The notes: a model not told the origin generated them from the letters alone. DNA of 64,000 nt from Bacteroides fragilis (GCA_023664485.1 JAMPFK010000002.1:1-64000), one strand, 5' to 3'; positions 25,678-34,946 are shown, counted from the first letter of the stretch. Program-made: numbers and translations.

Positions 25678-25685
25678 AGGACATT

Positions 25686-25772
25686 ATGAGCCGTTTTCTG
25701 AGCGGCGGAAATTTTAAATGTTCTTTCTACCGGCAGGATGACGGGTATAAAGTCGTAAGAAAGCAGATGTGA
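25686..25772 (+). CDS. Possible 28-residue small protein
   Basis: ATG at 25686 has AGAGG 6 bases upstream, overlapping the stop of the 96-aa gene. The peptide is basic (MSRFLSGGN start, KVVRKQM end) with one Cys and several aromatics. Its TGA lies inside the 5' arm of the terminator at 25763, so translation would interfere with terminator folding. Real coding status cannot be settled from one sequence. Confidence 0.4.
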   Translation: MSRFLSGGNFKCSFYRQDDGYKVVRKQM

Positions 25773-25804
25773 ACCGGAAAAGATTCGGCACATCTGCTTT
25801 TTAT
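25763..25804 (+). terminator. Intrinsic terminator after the 96-aa gene
   Basis: GCAGATGTG (25763-25771) pairs with CACATCTGC (25789-25797), followed by a TTTTTATT tract. It may also help end minus-strand transcripts of the activase gene, though the T tract on that side is poor. Confidence 0.85.
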
Positions 25805-25869
25805 TGTATGGAAAATTACTGTAATCGCAGCGGAGTTCAGGCGCAGGCTCCGCGGATTGCGTTTTTTCA

Positions 25870-28800
25870 TCAGGAAATCTGCTTTTTAAGATTTTTCTGC
25901 GCGGTGGACAGCATCAGTTTGATGCGGTTGAGCTGGTTGACTTCGCTCGCGCCGGGATCGTAATCGATAGCGACGATATTGGAAAGCGGGTAACGCTTTC
26001 TGAGCTCCTTGATAACGCCTTTCCCGACAACATGATTCGGCAGGCAGCCGAAGGGCTGAGTGCAGATGATATTGCTGACGCCGCTGTGGATCAGTTCGAC
26101 CATCTCGCCCGTTAGGAACCAGCCCTCGCCGGTCTGGTTGCCGATATTGACGATCGGCTCCGCATATTCGACGAGGCGGTAGATACTCGCAGGCGGTTCA
26201 AAATGCGCGCTCTTTTTCAGAGCTTTTGCCGCGCTGGAACGCAATTTTTCGATGGCCCAGATGCCGAGTTTTGAAATGGCGGCTGTTTTTTTGGAAGTGC
26301 CGAGGTATTCGGCCTTGTAAATCTGGTTATAGAAGCAGTAGAGGATAAAGTCGATCAAATCGGGGACGACTGCTTCCGCACCCTCGGATTCCAATAACTC
26401 CACCAGATGATTGTTGGCCGCCGGGGCAAATTTCACGAGGATTTCCCCGACGATGCCGACGCGCGGTTTTTTTACATCAATAATTGGAATTTCATCAAAT
26501 TCTTTTATTATTTCACGGCACATTCTGCAGAAGGTAAAATAGTTCATATGCTTTCCGGAGACGAATTCACGGCATTTTGCAATCCATTTTTGATGAACGG
26601 CATCGACGGAGCCGGGTTCCTTTTCGTAGGGACGCATCCGGTAGACGCAGCGCATGAAAATATCTCCGAATACGGCGCCGTAAGCGAGGCGGATGAAAAG
26701 ATCCGCGTTCAGATGGAAGCCCGGATTGCTCTCGATGCCGGTGAGATTTAAAGAGATTACGGGAATCTGCTGCATACCGGCTTTGGCAAGAGCTCTTCTG
26801 ATGAAACCGACATAATTGGTGGCACGGCAGCCGCCGCCGGTCTGGGTCATGATAATTGCGACTTTATTTAGATCGTATCTGCCGGAGAGCAGCGCGTCCA
26901 TAATCTGCCCGACGACCATCAAAGAAGGATAACATGCGTCATTATTTACATATTTCAGGCCAACGTCCACGGCGTGCCGGTTGTCGTTGCCAAGCACTTC
27001 CAAATTATAGCCGCAGGCGCATAAAGCCGCCTGTAATACGTCAAAATGGATCGGCGACATCTGCGGGCAGAGAATCGTATAGTTCCTGCGCATTTCTTCC
27101 GTGAAGGCGGCTTTTTGAATGGCGCTTGACGAAATCGTGCGTTGTTTCTTCTTCTGTTCGCGGACTTTGATCGCGGAGATCAGGGAGCGGATGCGGATTC
27201 TCGCGGCGCCCAGATTATTTACTTCATCGATCTTTAAACAGGTATAAATTTTATCGGAGCCGGACAAAATATCATTGACCTGATCCGTCGTGACAGCATC
27301 CAGGCCGCAGCCGAAGGAGTTTAACTGGATCAGATCCAGATCGTCCCTCGTTTTGACATAGCTTGCGGCGGCATATAACCTGGAATGATACATCCACTGG
27401 TCGGAAACGATGAGCGGCCGTTCCGGCGCGGCAAGGTGGGAGACGGAATCTTCCGTCAGCACGGCAAAATCGTAGGAATTAATCAGTTCCGGAATGCCGT
27501 GGTTGATTTCCGGGTCGATATGATAAGGGCGGCCCGCGAGGACAATGCCGCGTTTGTGATTGGTTTCCATGTAGCGGAGCACTTCTTCGCCCCTGGCGCG
27601 CATATCCGCTCTGACGGTTTCCAGTTCTTCCCAGGCGGCTTCACAGGCGTTCATAACATCCGTTATTGGAAGCTCCTTAAATTCTCTGGCGAGGGCCTCC
27701 GTAACGGTCTTTAAGTCCCGGAAGGACAGAAATGGATTACGGAAAACAATTTCTCCGCGGCCTATTTCCTCTACGTTGTTCCTGATGTTCTCCGAATAGG
27801 AAGTGACGATCGGACAGTTATAGTGGTCGTTTGCCTCCGGAAATTCATCCCGTTCATAGAAAAGCGCAGGGTAGAAGATAAAGTCCACACCCTGACGAAT
27901 CAGCCATGTCACATGGCCGTGCGCCAGCTTTGCGGGGTAGCATTCCGATTCGCTGGGAATCGATTCGATTCCGAGTTCGTAGATCCTGCGGTTAGAGCTC
28001 GGAGAAAGGATGACGCGGTATCCCAGCCTGGTAAAAAAGGTGAACCAGAACGGATAATTTTCATACATATTCAGGACGCGCGGGATGCCGACCGTTCCTC
28101 TCCATGCCTCGTTCAGGGGAAGCGGCTCATAGGAAAAGAGCCTTTTTAACTTGTAATCGAATAAATTCGGGATGCCGTTCTCGTTTTTGGCTTTTCCGAG
28201 CCCTCTTTCACAGCGGTTGCCGGAAATATACTGGCGGCCGCCGGTAAATCTATTGATGGTGAGGCGGCAGTTGTTCGTACAGCCCTTACATTTTGCCATA
28301 CTCGTTTCAAATTGGAGGGCGTTGATTTTCTCGATCGTCAGCATGGTGGTGCGGCAGCCTTCGCGGTAGTTCTCGCGGGCAATCAGCGCCGCGCCGAAGG
28401 CTCCCATAATACCGGAGATATCCGGACGGATGGCCTCGCAGCCCGCAATTTTTTCAAAGCTGCGCAGTACCGCATCGTTATAGAACGTGCCGCCCTGTAC
28501 GACGATATTCCTGCCGAGCTCCGAAGCGTCTGATACCTTGATGACCTTGAACAGCGCGTTTTTGATGACGGAATAGGCCAGTCCGGCGGAAATATCGGAA
28601 ACCTCCGCCCCTTCTTTCTGCGCCTGTTTTACTTTGGAATTCATGAATACCGTGCAGCGGGTGCCCAGGTCGATCGGGTGCGCGGCGAACAGCGCGGCTT
28701 TGGCAAAATCCTGTACGCTGTAGTTCAGGGATTTGGCAAAAGTCTCGATGAAGGAGCCGCAGCCGGAAGAGCAGGCTTCGTTGAGCTGTACGCTGTCAAC

Positions 28801-30108
28801 GGTCTGGTTTTTGATTTTAATGCACTTCATATCCTGCCCGCCGATGTCCAGAATGCAGTCCACTTCCGGATTGAAAAAAGCGGCGGCATAGTAATGCGCG
28901 ACCGTCTCCACTTCGCCGTCATCCAGCAAAAAGGCGGCTTTCATCAAAGCTTCGCCATAACCGGTGGAGCAGGAGCGGACAATTTCCACATCTTCTGGCA
29001 GAAGCGCGTAGATTTCCTGTATGGAACGGATCGCCGTTTTCAGCGGGCTTCCGTCGTTGCTGCTGTAAAAGGAATAAAGAAGCGAGCCGTCCTCGCCGAC
29101 GAGAGCGACTTTCGTCGTCGTGCTGCCGGCGTCGATGCCAAGAAAACATTTTCCGTGACAGGAGGCAAGGTCCGCAGTCTTTACATGATGGGCCGAATGC
29201 CGTTTCCCAAAAGCCTCGTATTCCGCCTTTGAGGCGAAAAGAGGCTCCATACGTTCTACCTCAAACTCCATTTTGATATCGGAGGACAGCTTATCGACCA
29301 TCTCCTGCATGGAATAACATATGTTTTCTTTCGCGTTCAGCGCAGATCCGATGGCTGCAAAAAGATGGGAGTTCTCCGTATCGATGATATGCCCGTCGTC
29401 CAGCTTCAGTGTGCGGATAAAGGACTGTCTGAGTTCCGAAAGGAAGTGGAGCGGGCCGCCTAAAAAGGCAACATGTCCGCGAATCGGTTTGCCGCAGGCC
29501 AGCCCGCTGATGGTCTGGTTGACGACCGCCTGAAAAATGGAAGCGGATAAATCCTCTTTCGTCGCGCCTTCGTTGATTAAGGGCTGGATATCGGATTTGG
29601 CGAATACGCCGCATCTTGCGGCAATCGTATATAAAGAGTGGTAATTTTTTGCATATTCGTTTAAGCCCGACGCATCCGTCTGCAGAAGGGATGCCATCTG
29701 GTCGATAAAAGAGCCGGTTCCGCCGGCGCAGATGCCGTTCATCCGCTGTTCCACGTTGCCGCCTTCAAAATAAATGATTTTCGCATCCTCCCCGCCCAGC
29801 TCGATCGCGACATCTGTGACCGGCGCGAATTCCTGCAGGGAAGCGGATACGGCGATGACCTCCTGTACGAAGGGCACCTGTAAGTGATTTGCCAGCGTCA
29901 GGCCGCCGGAACCCGTGATCATCGGGTGCAGGGAAATGTTTCCGAGTTTTGTAAAAGCGCTTTGTAATAAGCCGGATAAAGTCTCCCTGATGTTGGCAAA
30001 ATGTCTTTTGTAATCAGAAAAAAGAATCTGATGTTTTTCATCCAGAATCGCTATTTTGACCGTTGTAGAGCCGATGTCAATGCCGAGCGTATACTGCATC
30101 TGATTCAA
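25870..30108 (-). CDS. Giant 2-hydroxyacyl-CoA dehydratase activase-related fusion
   Basis: 1412 residues. Two BadF/BadG/HgdC-type ATPase domains (about 6-270 and 322-580), each with an ASKHA phosphate loop (GIDIGSTT, GIDAGSTT) and Cys residues of the iron-sulfur helix cluster (Cys127, Cys166; Cys446, Cys450). A Cys cluster follows (607, 610, 614, 633), then a DUF2229 domain, then a region resembling dehydratase subunits. Related proteins use ATP to inject an electron into dehydratases, but the long fusion's own reaction is unproven. TTG start with GGAG 10 bases upstream; alone under its own promoter. Confidence 0.88.
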   Translation of the reverse strand: MNQMQYTLGIDIGSTTVKIAILDEKHQILFSDYKRHFANIRETLSGLLQSAFTKLGNISLHPMITGSGGLTLANHLQVPFVQEVIAVSASLQEFAPVTDVAIELGGEDAKIIYFEGGNVEQRMNGICAGGTGSFIDQMASLLQTDASGLNEYAKNYHSLYTIAARCGVFAKSDIQPLINEGATKEDLSASIFQAVVNQTISGLACGKPIRGHVAFLGGPLHFLSELRQSFIRTLKLDDGHIIDTENSHLFAAIGSALNAKENICYSMQEMVDKLSSDIKMEFEVERMEPLFASKAEYEAFGKRHSAHHVKTADLASCHGKCFLGIDAGSTTTKVALVGEDGSLLYSFYSSNDGSPLKTAIRSIQEIYALLPEDVEIVRSCSTGYGEALMKAAFLLDDGEVETVAHYYAAAFFNPEVDCILDIGGQDMKCIKIKNQTVDSVQLNEACSSGCGSFIETFAKSLNYSVQDFAKAALFAAHPIDLGTRCTVFMNSKVKQAQKEGAEVSDISAGLAYSVIKNALFKVIKVSDASELGRNIVVQGGTFYNDAVLRSFEKIAGCEAIRPDISGIMGAFGAALIARENYREGCRTTMLTIEKINALQFETSMAKCKGCTNNCRLTINRFTGGRQYISGNRCERGLGKAKNENGIPNLFDYKLKRLFSYEPLPLNEAWRGTVGIPRVLNMYENYPFWFTFFTRLGYRVILSPSSNRRIYELGIESIPSESECYPAKLAHGHVTWLIRQGVDFIFYPALFYERDEFPEANDHYNCPIVTSYSENIRNNVEEIGRGEIVFRNPFLSFRDLKTVTEALAREFKELPITDVMNACEAAWEELETVRADMRARGEEVLRYMETNHKRGIVLAGRPYHIDPEINHGIPELINSYDFAVLTEDSVSHLAAPERPLIVSDQWMYHSRLYAAASYVKTRDDLDLIQLNSFGCGLDAVTTDQVNDILSGSDKIYTCLKIDEVNNLGAARIRIRSLISAIKVREQKKKQRTISSSAIQKAAFTEEMRRNYTILCPQMSPIHFDVLQAALCACGYNLEVLGNDNRHAVDVGLKYVNNDACYPSLMVVGQIMDALLSGRYDLNKVAIIMTQTGGGCRATNYVGFIRRALAKAGMQQIPVISLNLTGIESNPGFHLNADLFIRLAYGAVFGDIFMRCVYRMRPYEKEPGSVDAVHQKWIAKCREFVSGKHMNYFTFCRMCREIIKEFDEIPIIDVKKPRVGIVGEILVKFAPAANNHLVELLESEGAEAVVPDLIDFILYCFYNQIYKAEYLGTSKKTAAISKLGIWAIEKLRSSAAKALKKSAHFEPPASIYRLVEYAEPIVNIGNQTGEGWFLTGEMVELIHSGVSNIICTQPFGCLPNHVVGKGVIKELRKRYPLSNIVAIDYDPGASEVNQLNRIKLMLSTAQKNLKKQIS

Positions 30109-30193
30109 TTTGTAATCACTCCTTCAATATTCTTTCCGAATATTCCTGATATTTCTATTTATACTTATTAAATGTATTTCGACACGCTAAGTC

Positions 30194-30222
30194 ATTATAC
30201 GACAGTCGTTTTGAAAAAGCAA
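30194..30222 (-). promoter_or_regulatory. Promoter for the dehydratase activase gene
   Basis: Minus strand TTGCTT (30217-30222), 17 bases, TATAAT (30194-30199). Leaves a leader of about 80 bases before the TTG start. Confidence 0.7.
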
Positions 30223-30305
30223 TTGGCTATTTTCTGGAATTTATGAAGAATTTAAAAGAGAAATATTAAATTTTTATGACTTTTCCGTATTTCGTATATG
30301 CGCCG

Positions 30306-30334
30306 TTTACTTTTAAAAAAAGGAATGCTAAAAT
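30306..30334 (+). promoter_or_regulatory. Candidate promoter for the rhomboid-like/sigma-like genes
   Basis: TTTACT at 30306-30311, a 17-base spacer, TAAAAT at 30329-30334. The rest of the 285-bp divergent gap is AT-rich with no other feature seen. Confidence 0.5.
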
Positions 30335-30393
30335 ATATTCAGCTTTTTGAGAAGAAAGAATAGTCATTATGAAAGAAAGGCGTGGTTTTTACG

Positions 30394-31257
30394 ATGAGCC
30401 GTTTTGAGAAAAAGTTCGGGAAATATGCGATCAGAAATTTGTCCATCGTGCTGATATGCTGCTATGCGATCGGCTATGTTATTCAACTGCTGCTGCCGTG
30501 GCTTGAGCCCTATCTGCGGTTGAATCCCTATGCAATCCTGCACGGCCAGGTGTGGCGGCTCGTGACCTGGATTCTGATTCCGCCGCCGGGCAGCAATATT
30601 TTCTTTACATTACTGATGTTATATTTTTACTGCTCGATTGGTACGACGCTTGAGAGGACCTGGGGAGCCTATCGGTATAATGTTTATATTCTGGGCGGGA
30701 TGCTTTTCACGATTCTGGGAAGCTTCCTGATGATGGGATGCGCTTATCTTTTTTTGAAAGAGGAGATTCTTTTTTATGGCGCGGAAAGGCTTTTCCTTGT
30801 CGGTTCGCAGTTCTTCAGCACCTATTATATCAATATGTCTATTTTCCTCGCTTTTGCGGCGACGTTCCCGGACGTATCGGTGCTTTTGATGTTCATCATC
30901 CCGATCAAAGTGAAATGGCTCGGCGTTGTTTACGCGGTCATGCTCTTTTTTTCCTTTTTGCAGGGAGACTTTTTCACAAAATTTGCAATCGCTTCATCGC
31001 TGCTCAATTTCATCGTATTTTTCTTTACTTCCCGGAATATGATGCATCTGAATCCGAAACAGATACACAGGCGGCAGGAGTTCAAGCGGGATATCCGGAG
31101 GAACACGAACAGAATCACCAAGCACAAATGCGCTATCTGCGGCCGGACAGAGGTGGACAGCCCGGAGATGCAGTTCCGTTTCTGCTCGAAATGCGATGGT
31201 AATTATGAGTATTGCGAAGAACATTTGTATACGCATACCCATATTAAAAGTAAATAA
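30394..31257 (+). CDS. Rhomboid-like membrane protein with C-terminal zinc ribbon, probably inactive
   Basis: 287 residues. Five to six membrane segments with rhomboid landmarks: HGQVWRLVTW after the first loop, LERTWG, and PIKVKWLG. The protease residues are missing: the GxSG position reads YINMSIF and the expected His of the last helix is absent. After residue about 235 comes a basic soluble tail with CxxC, CxxC and Cys/His pairs, likely one zinc site. It may bind or shield membrane proteins, as derlins do. ATG at 30394 lies 13 bases after AAAGG; an in-frame GTG at 30382 is an alternative. Confidence 0.75.
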   Translation: MSRFEKKFGKYAIRNLSIVLICCYAIGYVIQLLLPWLEPYLRLNPYAILHGQVWRLVTWILIPPPGSNIFFTLLMLYFYCSIGTTLERTWGAYRYNVYILGGMLFTILGSFLMMGCAYLFLKEEILFYGAERLFLVGSQFFSTYYINMSIFLAFAATFPDVSVLLMFIIPIKVKWLGVVYAVMLFFSFLQGDFFTKFAIASSLLNFIVFFFTSRNMMHLNPKQIHRRQEFKRDIRRNTNRITKHKCAICGRTEVDSPEMQFRFCSKCDGNYEYCEEHLYTHTHIKSK

Positions 31258-31280
31258 AACAGAAAGGCATGGTCGTTTCA

Positions 31281-32021
31281 ATGAATCAGGAAACCTTATT
31301 TGCCCAGGCGCTCGCGCACCTTACACAGTCCGCGAAGGCGCAGGGAAACTGCATTTCAAAAGAGCAGCTGCGGGAAGCGTTCGGGGGGCTTTCGCTGAAC
31401 GAAGAGCAGTTCGGGATGGTAGAAGCCTATTTGAAACAGCGGAATATCGGTATCGGTGAGCCTGCGGCGCCGGAGGATTATCTGAGCGAGGATGAAATAG
31501 ACTATTTGGACGATTATCTGAAGCGGCTGGAAGAGCTTCCGGACGTGTCGGAAGGGGAAAAAGAGGCAGTTACGCTTTCCGCGATGGCGGGCGATACGGA
31601 TGCTCAGAACCGGCTGATTCAGATCTTTCTGCCGCAGGTCGTCGAGATTTCCAGGCTTTATGCGGGGCAGGGCGTTTTTCTCGAAGATCTGATCGGAGAG
31701 GGGAATGTGGCGGTTGCGATAGGCGTTACGATGCTGGGCGCGTTGGAACATGCTTCGGAAGCGCAGGGTATGCTTGGGAAGATGGTCATGGACGCGATGG
31801 AGGATTTTATCGCGGAAAATGCGGAGGAGGCAAAGAAAAGCCGGAAAATGGCGGAGCGCATTAACAGGGTGGCGGATAAGGCGAACGAGCTTGCCGAAGA
31901 GCTTCACCGCAAAATTACGATAGAAGAGCTGATGAACGAGACCGGCATGAGCCGAAAGGCGATTGAGGACGCTATGCGCATGAGCGGCAATAAAATCGAG
32001 GCGATAGTCGGAAAGGGATAG
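31281..32021 (+). CDS. Sigma-70 look-alike lacking promoter-recognition residues
   Basis: 246 residues. Residues 5-60 resemble region 1.1 of the main sigma factor. Residues 105-150 resemble regions 2.1-2.2, keeping the core-binding FLEDLIGEGN. Residues 165-240 align with regions 2.3 to 3, but the aromatic/basic YATWWIRQA box is replaced by GKMVMDAMED, and region 4 is absent. It should still touch RNA polymerase yet not melt or read promoters, so a regulator of sigma or polymerase is plausible. ATG 31281 follows the AAAGGCATGGT arrangement, with an in-frame ATG at 31269. Confidence 0.75.
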   Translation: MNQETLFAQALAHLTQSAKAQGNCISKEQLREAFGGLSLNEEQFGMVEAYLKQRNIGIGEPAAPEDYLSEDEIDYLDDYLKRLEELPDVSEGEKEAVTLSAMAGDTDAQNRLIQIFLPQVVEISRLYAGQGVFLEDLIGEGNVAVAIGVTMLGALEHASEAQGMLGKMVMDAMEDFIAENAEEAKKSRKMAERINRVADKANELAEELHRKITIEELMNETGMSRKAIEDAMRMSGNKIEAIVGKG

Positions 32022-32031
32022 AGGCAGCCGG

Positions 32032-32454
32032 ATGGACAGTCAGAACAATGATTTTAAATATTATATGCAGGATGCCGGGCGTCTCTATTTCGGCGCGCGA
32101 TACAGCTATGCGGAGCTGCTTGCGCACGAAATGGTGCCCTTTAAATTCAAGAGCATCATCGAGCACTATATCATGAAAGATACCCGGCCGGATACGACGT
32201 TAGAGAGCCAGTTCTACTATATGACGCCGGAGATGTTCTCCTGTAAGACTTACGGGCAGTTGAAGGCGAAGGTCAAGGTCAGTCTGCTCGTCGAGAAAAA
32301 AACGCTTTTCGGAAAATCCCGGATGGTCTACCGGGATCAGCTCTTTTCCCTGGATGAATTTGTCAGGATGAATCTGGCGCAGAAGAAAAAACACGGCGTG
32401 AAGATTCAGGAAATCCTGCTTTCCAAACTGGCGCTGATGTCGTTCAGCGTTTAG
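32032..32454 (+). CDS. Hypothetical protein, 140 aa, downstream of the sigma look-alike
   Basis: Soluble, with no known motif. The middle (ESQFYYMTPEMFSCKTYGQL) is rich in aromatics; the C-terminal half is basic and helical. It starts 10 bp after the sigma look-alike stops, so the two are surely co-transcribed; a functional link is inferred from that only. A terminator lies 145 bp downstream. Confidence 0.7.
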   Translation: MDSQNNDFKYYMQDAGRLYFGARYSYAELLAHEMVPFKFKSIIEHYIMKDTRPDTTLESQFYYMTPEMFSCKTYGQLKAKVKVSLLVEKKTLFGKSRMVYRDQLFSLDEFVRMNLAQKKKHGVKIQEILLSKLALMSFSV

Positions 32455-32598
32455 GGGTGTTGCGGCATCGCGCGCGATAAAATATTTCATTACGCGATGA
32501 CTTACATTGATTCGACGCATTATCTGCTTGCTTTTGACAAATTTATCTGCTAAACTGACATTGCTTAACAAAATCAGGTAAAATTCCCCTTTTACACT

Positions 32599-32643
32599 GA
32601 ACGGGCAGAAACGGCAGTATGTTTTTGCCTGTTCTTTTATTAT
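32599..32643 (+). terminator. Intrinsic terminator after the sigma look-alike genes
   Basis: GAACGGGCA (32599-32607) pairs, with one G-T wobble, to TGCCTGTTC (32626-32634), followed by TTTTATTATA. The remainder of the 288-bp gap 32455-32742 is AT-rich; I see no convincing promoter for the next gene. Confidence 0.7.
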
Positions 32644-32742
32644 ATTCGGAGCAGGCCGGTATAAAAGGGTAAAAATCATTGGAAAAATGATAGAATGGTG
32701 ATAGAATATAACCCATAGACAGAACGTCAGGAGTATTTTATC

Positions 32743-33888
32743 ATGGAGAGATGTAATATTTGCGTTATTCCCGCCTATCCGCTGGAAAATGTGCAGCTTA
32801 TGAAGGACCGCATTATCGTCCCCTATGTATGTTACAGGCATTTTGGAAGCAGTATGACCATCGTAACGCAAAAACAGGGCGAATATCCGTATCTGGATTA
32901 TTTTGAAGGCGTTACCCTTTATCTTCTGCCCTGTTCGGAAGAACTGCCGCATATACAGGCAGCCGTTCAATATGTGGAAAAAAATTATGCGGATATCGAT
33001 ATTCTTTTTCTGTTTGGGCCGCGGATGGAATACATAGAGCTTGCGAAAGCATATAAAGCCCTGAATCCGGCCGGTATTATTTATTTGAAGCTGGATGCAA
33101 ATTCCGGATGGATGAATGCGCTTCCGCTGGGAGATGAAGAATACTGCGCGTTTCTGCGTCATGTGGATGTTATGAGCTGCGAATCCCGCAGACTGCAGTA
33201 TTTTGTTTATAAAAAATGGCGGAGAATGATCGAATACGTTCCAAACGGCGCCTATTACCCATTTTATCCTGCCATGCGAAAGAACCGGTATGAAGAAAAA
33301 GAGAATATCATCCTTACGGTGGGAAGGATTGGCAGTTATCAGAAAAATTCCCATGTACTTTTGTATGCTTATGGTATGGCTTTTCCCTGTTTAAAGGAAA
33401 ACTGGGATCTGGTCATGGTTGGTTCCGTGATGCCGGAATTTCAGGATATTTACAACCATTTCCGCGCGGAATTTCCGGAAATAGCCGCGCACATCCATCT
33501 GCCGGGGCAAATCGATAACAGGGAAAAATTATGCGCATATTATCGAAAAGCGAAGCTATTCGCGCTGACGTCCTATATGGAGGGCGGCCCGAATGTATTT
33601 GCAGAGGCGGCCGGTTTCGGGTGTACGGTAATTACGACGGATATCGATGCTGCGCCGGATATGACGGATAACGGAAGGCTTGGAAAGGTAGTGGCTGGCT
33701 TTGAGGACATTCCGGCCTATGCGAAGGCTTTACTGGAATTATGCGCAGATCAGGAGTATCTCGAACGCAACTTTTACGATATGAAAGAATATATTGAAGA
33801 ATACTTTAATTATGACCGGATCGCAGAGCGGCTGCATATACTGTTTGAGCTTGCGGATGCCGGAAAGGGAGAAAAACGTGAACGTTAA
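32743..33888 (+). CDS. Glycosyltransferase, GT-B fold (GT4-like)
   Basis: 381 residues. A C-terminal Rossmann half starts near LTVGRIGSYQKN (191-202) and contains the E-x7-E donor-site motif (Glu280, Glu288, within EGGPNVFAEAAGFG). No membrane segment. Donor and acceptor sugars cannot be read from the sequence. The first half is less typical than most GT4 enzymes. Its end overlaps the following unknown gene by 11 bp, so the pair is co-expressed, perhaps for a surface glycan or glycoprotein. Confidence 0.85.
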   Translation: MERCNICVIPAYPLENVQLMKDRIIVPYVCYRHFGSSMTIVTQKQGEYPYLDYFEGVTLYLLPCSEELPHIQAAVQYVEKNYADIDILFLFGPRMEYIELAKAYKALNPAGIIYLKLDANSGWMNALPLGDEEYCAFLRHVDVMSCESRRLQYFVYKKWRRMIEYVPNGAYYPFYPAMRKNRYEEKENIILTVGRIGSYQKNSHVLLYAYGMAFPCLKENWDLVMVGSVMPEFQDIYNHFRAEFPEIAAHIHLPGQIDNREKLCAYYRKAKLFALTSYMEGGPNVFAEAAGFGCTVITTDIDAAPDMTDNGRLGKVVAGFEDIPAYAKALLELCADQEYLERNFYDMKEYIEEYFNYDRIAERLHILFELADAGKGEKRER

Positions 33889-34858
33889 GATTGAGGGCAA
33901 TAAGATATGGCTGTATGATGAGGATACGGATACATCCCGGACGATTATCGAAAAACCGCAGATTGATGATTATGCAAATGTCACCGCAAGACCGCTCGTC
34001 GTAAATTATCATCTGAACGAAGAGACGATTTGGGAGCGCGCCTGTCATTTTGTGGAAAAACTGCAGTCAGTCTGTATGGATTCCTGTTATTTTGCCGATT
34101 ATATCCTGCTTTTTCGGGAACTTTATTTTATGCTGATGTCGAGCAGCCAGATGAAAAATATCATATGTTATGGAATGGAAGAGAAGAGTAACGTATCCTC
34201 GGCCTTCCAGAGTTTCATGGATTTTATGAAAAAAGGAAGTTCTTTTATTGCGCTGCCGATGGAGCCGTTCGTTTTTTCGGCACTGCTGAATTCATCCTGT
34301 CAGGCGGCGGTAGTCTGCCTGGATGCGTGTGAATCGCTGCGGATTGTTTTTGATGCGGCGTCCAAAGTACGAAACGGGGGAAAGCTTTTCCTGTATACCC
34401 GGAAAGAGATACCGGCCGAATTGTCTGACTTTCTAAGTCATGCGGAAAAAAGTTCCTTTGGCTTATGCGCGCTTTATGCGGTCACGGTCGATGAAGAGAT
34501 TCATCTGGCCGCACAGGAAAATAATTCGGAAGCCGCTATGATGCCGTCAGCCGGCGCTCTGCTTCATCAGTTTGAGGAATTGAAAGCATTGATGGCAATG
34601 CCTGAAAAACAGGGAAAAGGCTCGCCGGAAATATATTTATATATTGTGGAGCTGTTATGGCAGATGGAAAAAAACCTGCTTGCGTTGTATGATGTTCTGG
34701 AGAATCCGGAACTTCCGGTCTGTGCCAATTCGATGAAGGAAGCAGCGATGGATTGTTATATCGGAATTTCAGGTCAGGTCAGTACGCGGAACTATGATAA
34801 CAGGATGGCACGGGAGAGCCGGATTTTCATGACGGCGATGGAAGCGGAATTTGGATGA
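33878..34858 (+). CDS. Unknown protein co-translated with the glycosyltransferase
   Basis: 326 residues from a GTG at 33878, chosen because AAAGGGAG lies 6 bases upstream; an in-frame ATG 28 codons earlier lies inside the glycosyltransferase gene. The middle region (about 90-190) has alternating strands and helices with hydrophobic cores (AAVVCLDACE, GGKLFLYTRKE), reminiscent of a Rossmann-like or methyltransferase-like fold, but no nucleotide-binding motif is clear. The C-terminus is helical. I do not recognise the family. Confidence 0.75.
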   Translation: MNVKIEGNKIWLYDEDTDTSRTIIEKPQIDDYANVTARPLVVNYHLNEETIWERACHFVEKLQSVCMDSCYFADYILLFRELYFMLMSSSQMKNIICYGMEEKSNVSSAFQSFMDFMKKGSSFIALPMEPFVFSALLNSSCQAAVVCLDACESLRIVFDAASKVRNGGKLFLYTRKEIPAELSDFLSHAEKSSFGLCALYAVTVDEEIHLAAQENNSEAAMMPSAGALLHQFEELKALMAMPEKQGKGSPEIYLYIVELLWQMEKNLLALYDVLENPELPVCANSMKEAAMDCYIGISGQVSTRNYDNRMARESRIFMTAMEAEFG

Positions 34859-34946
34859 TTTTCCGGGGAAATGATATACTATAGGAGACGACAGGGTGAG
34901 GAAGATACATCTTCCGGACAGCGAATCGAGAATCAGGAGGAACAGC

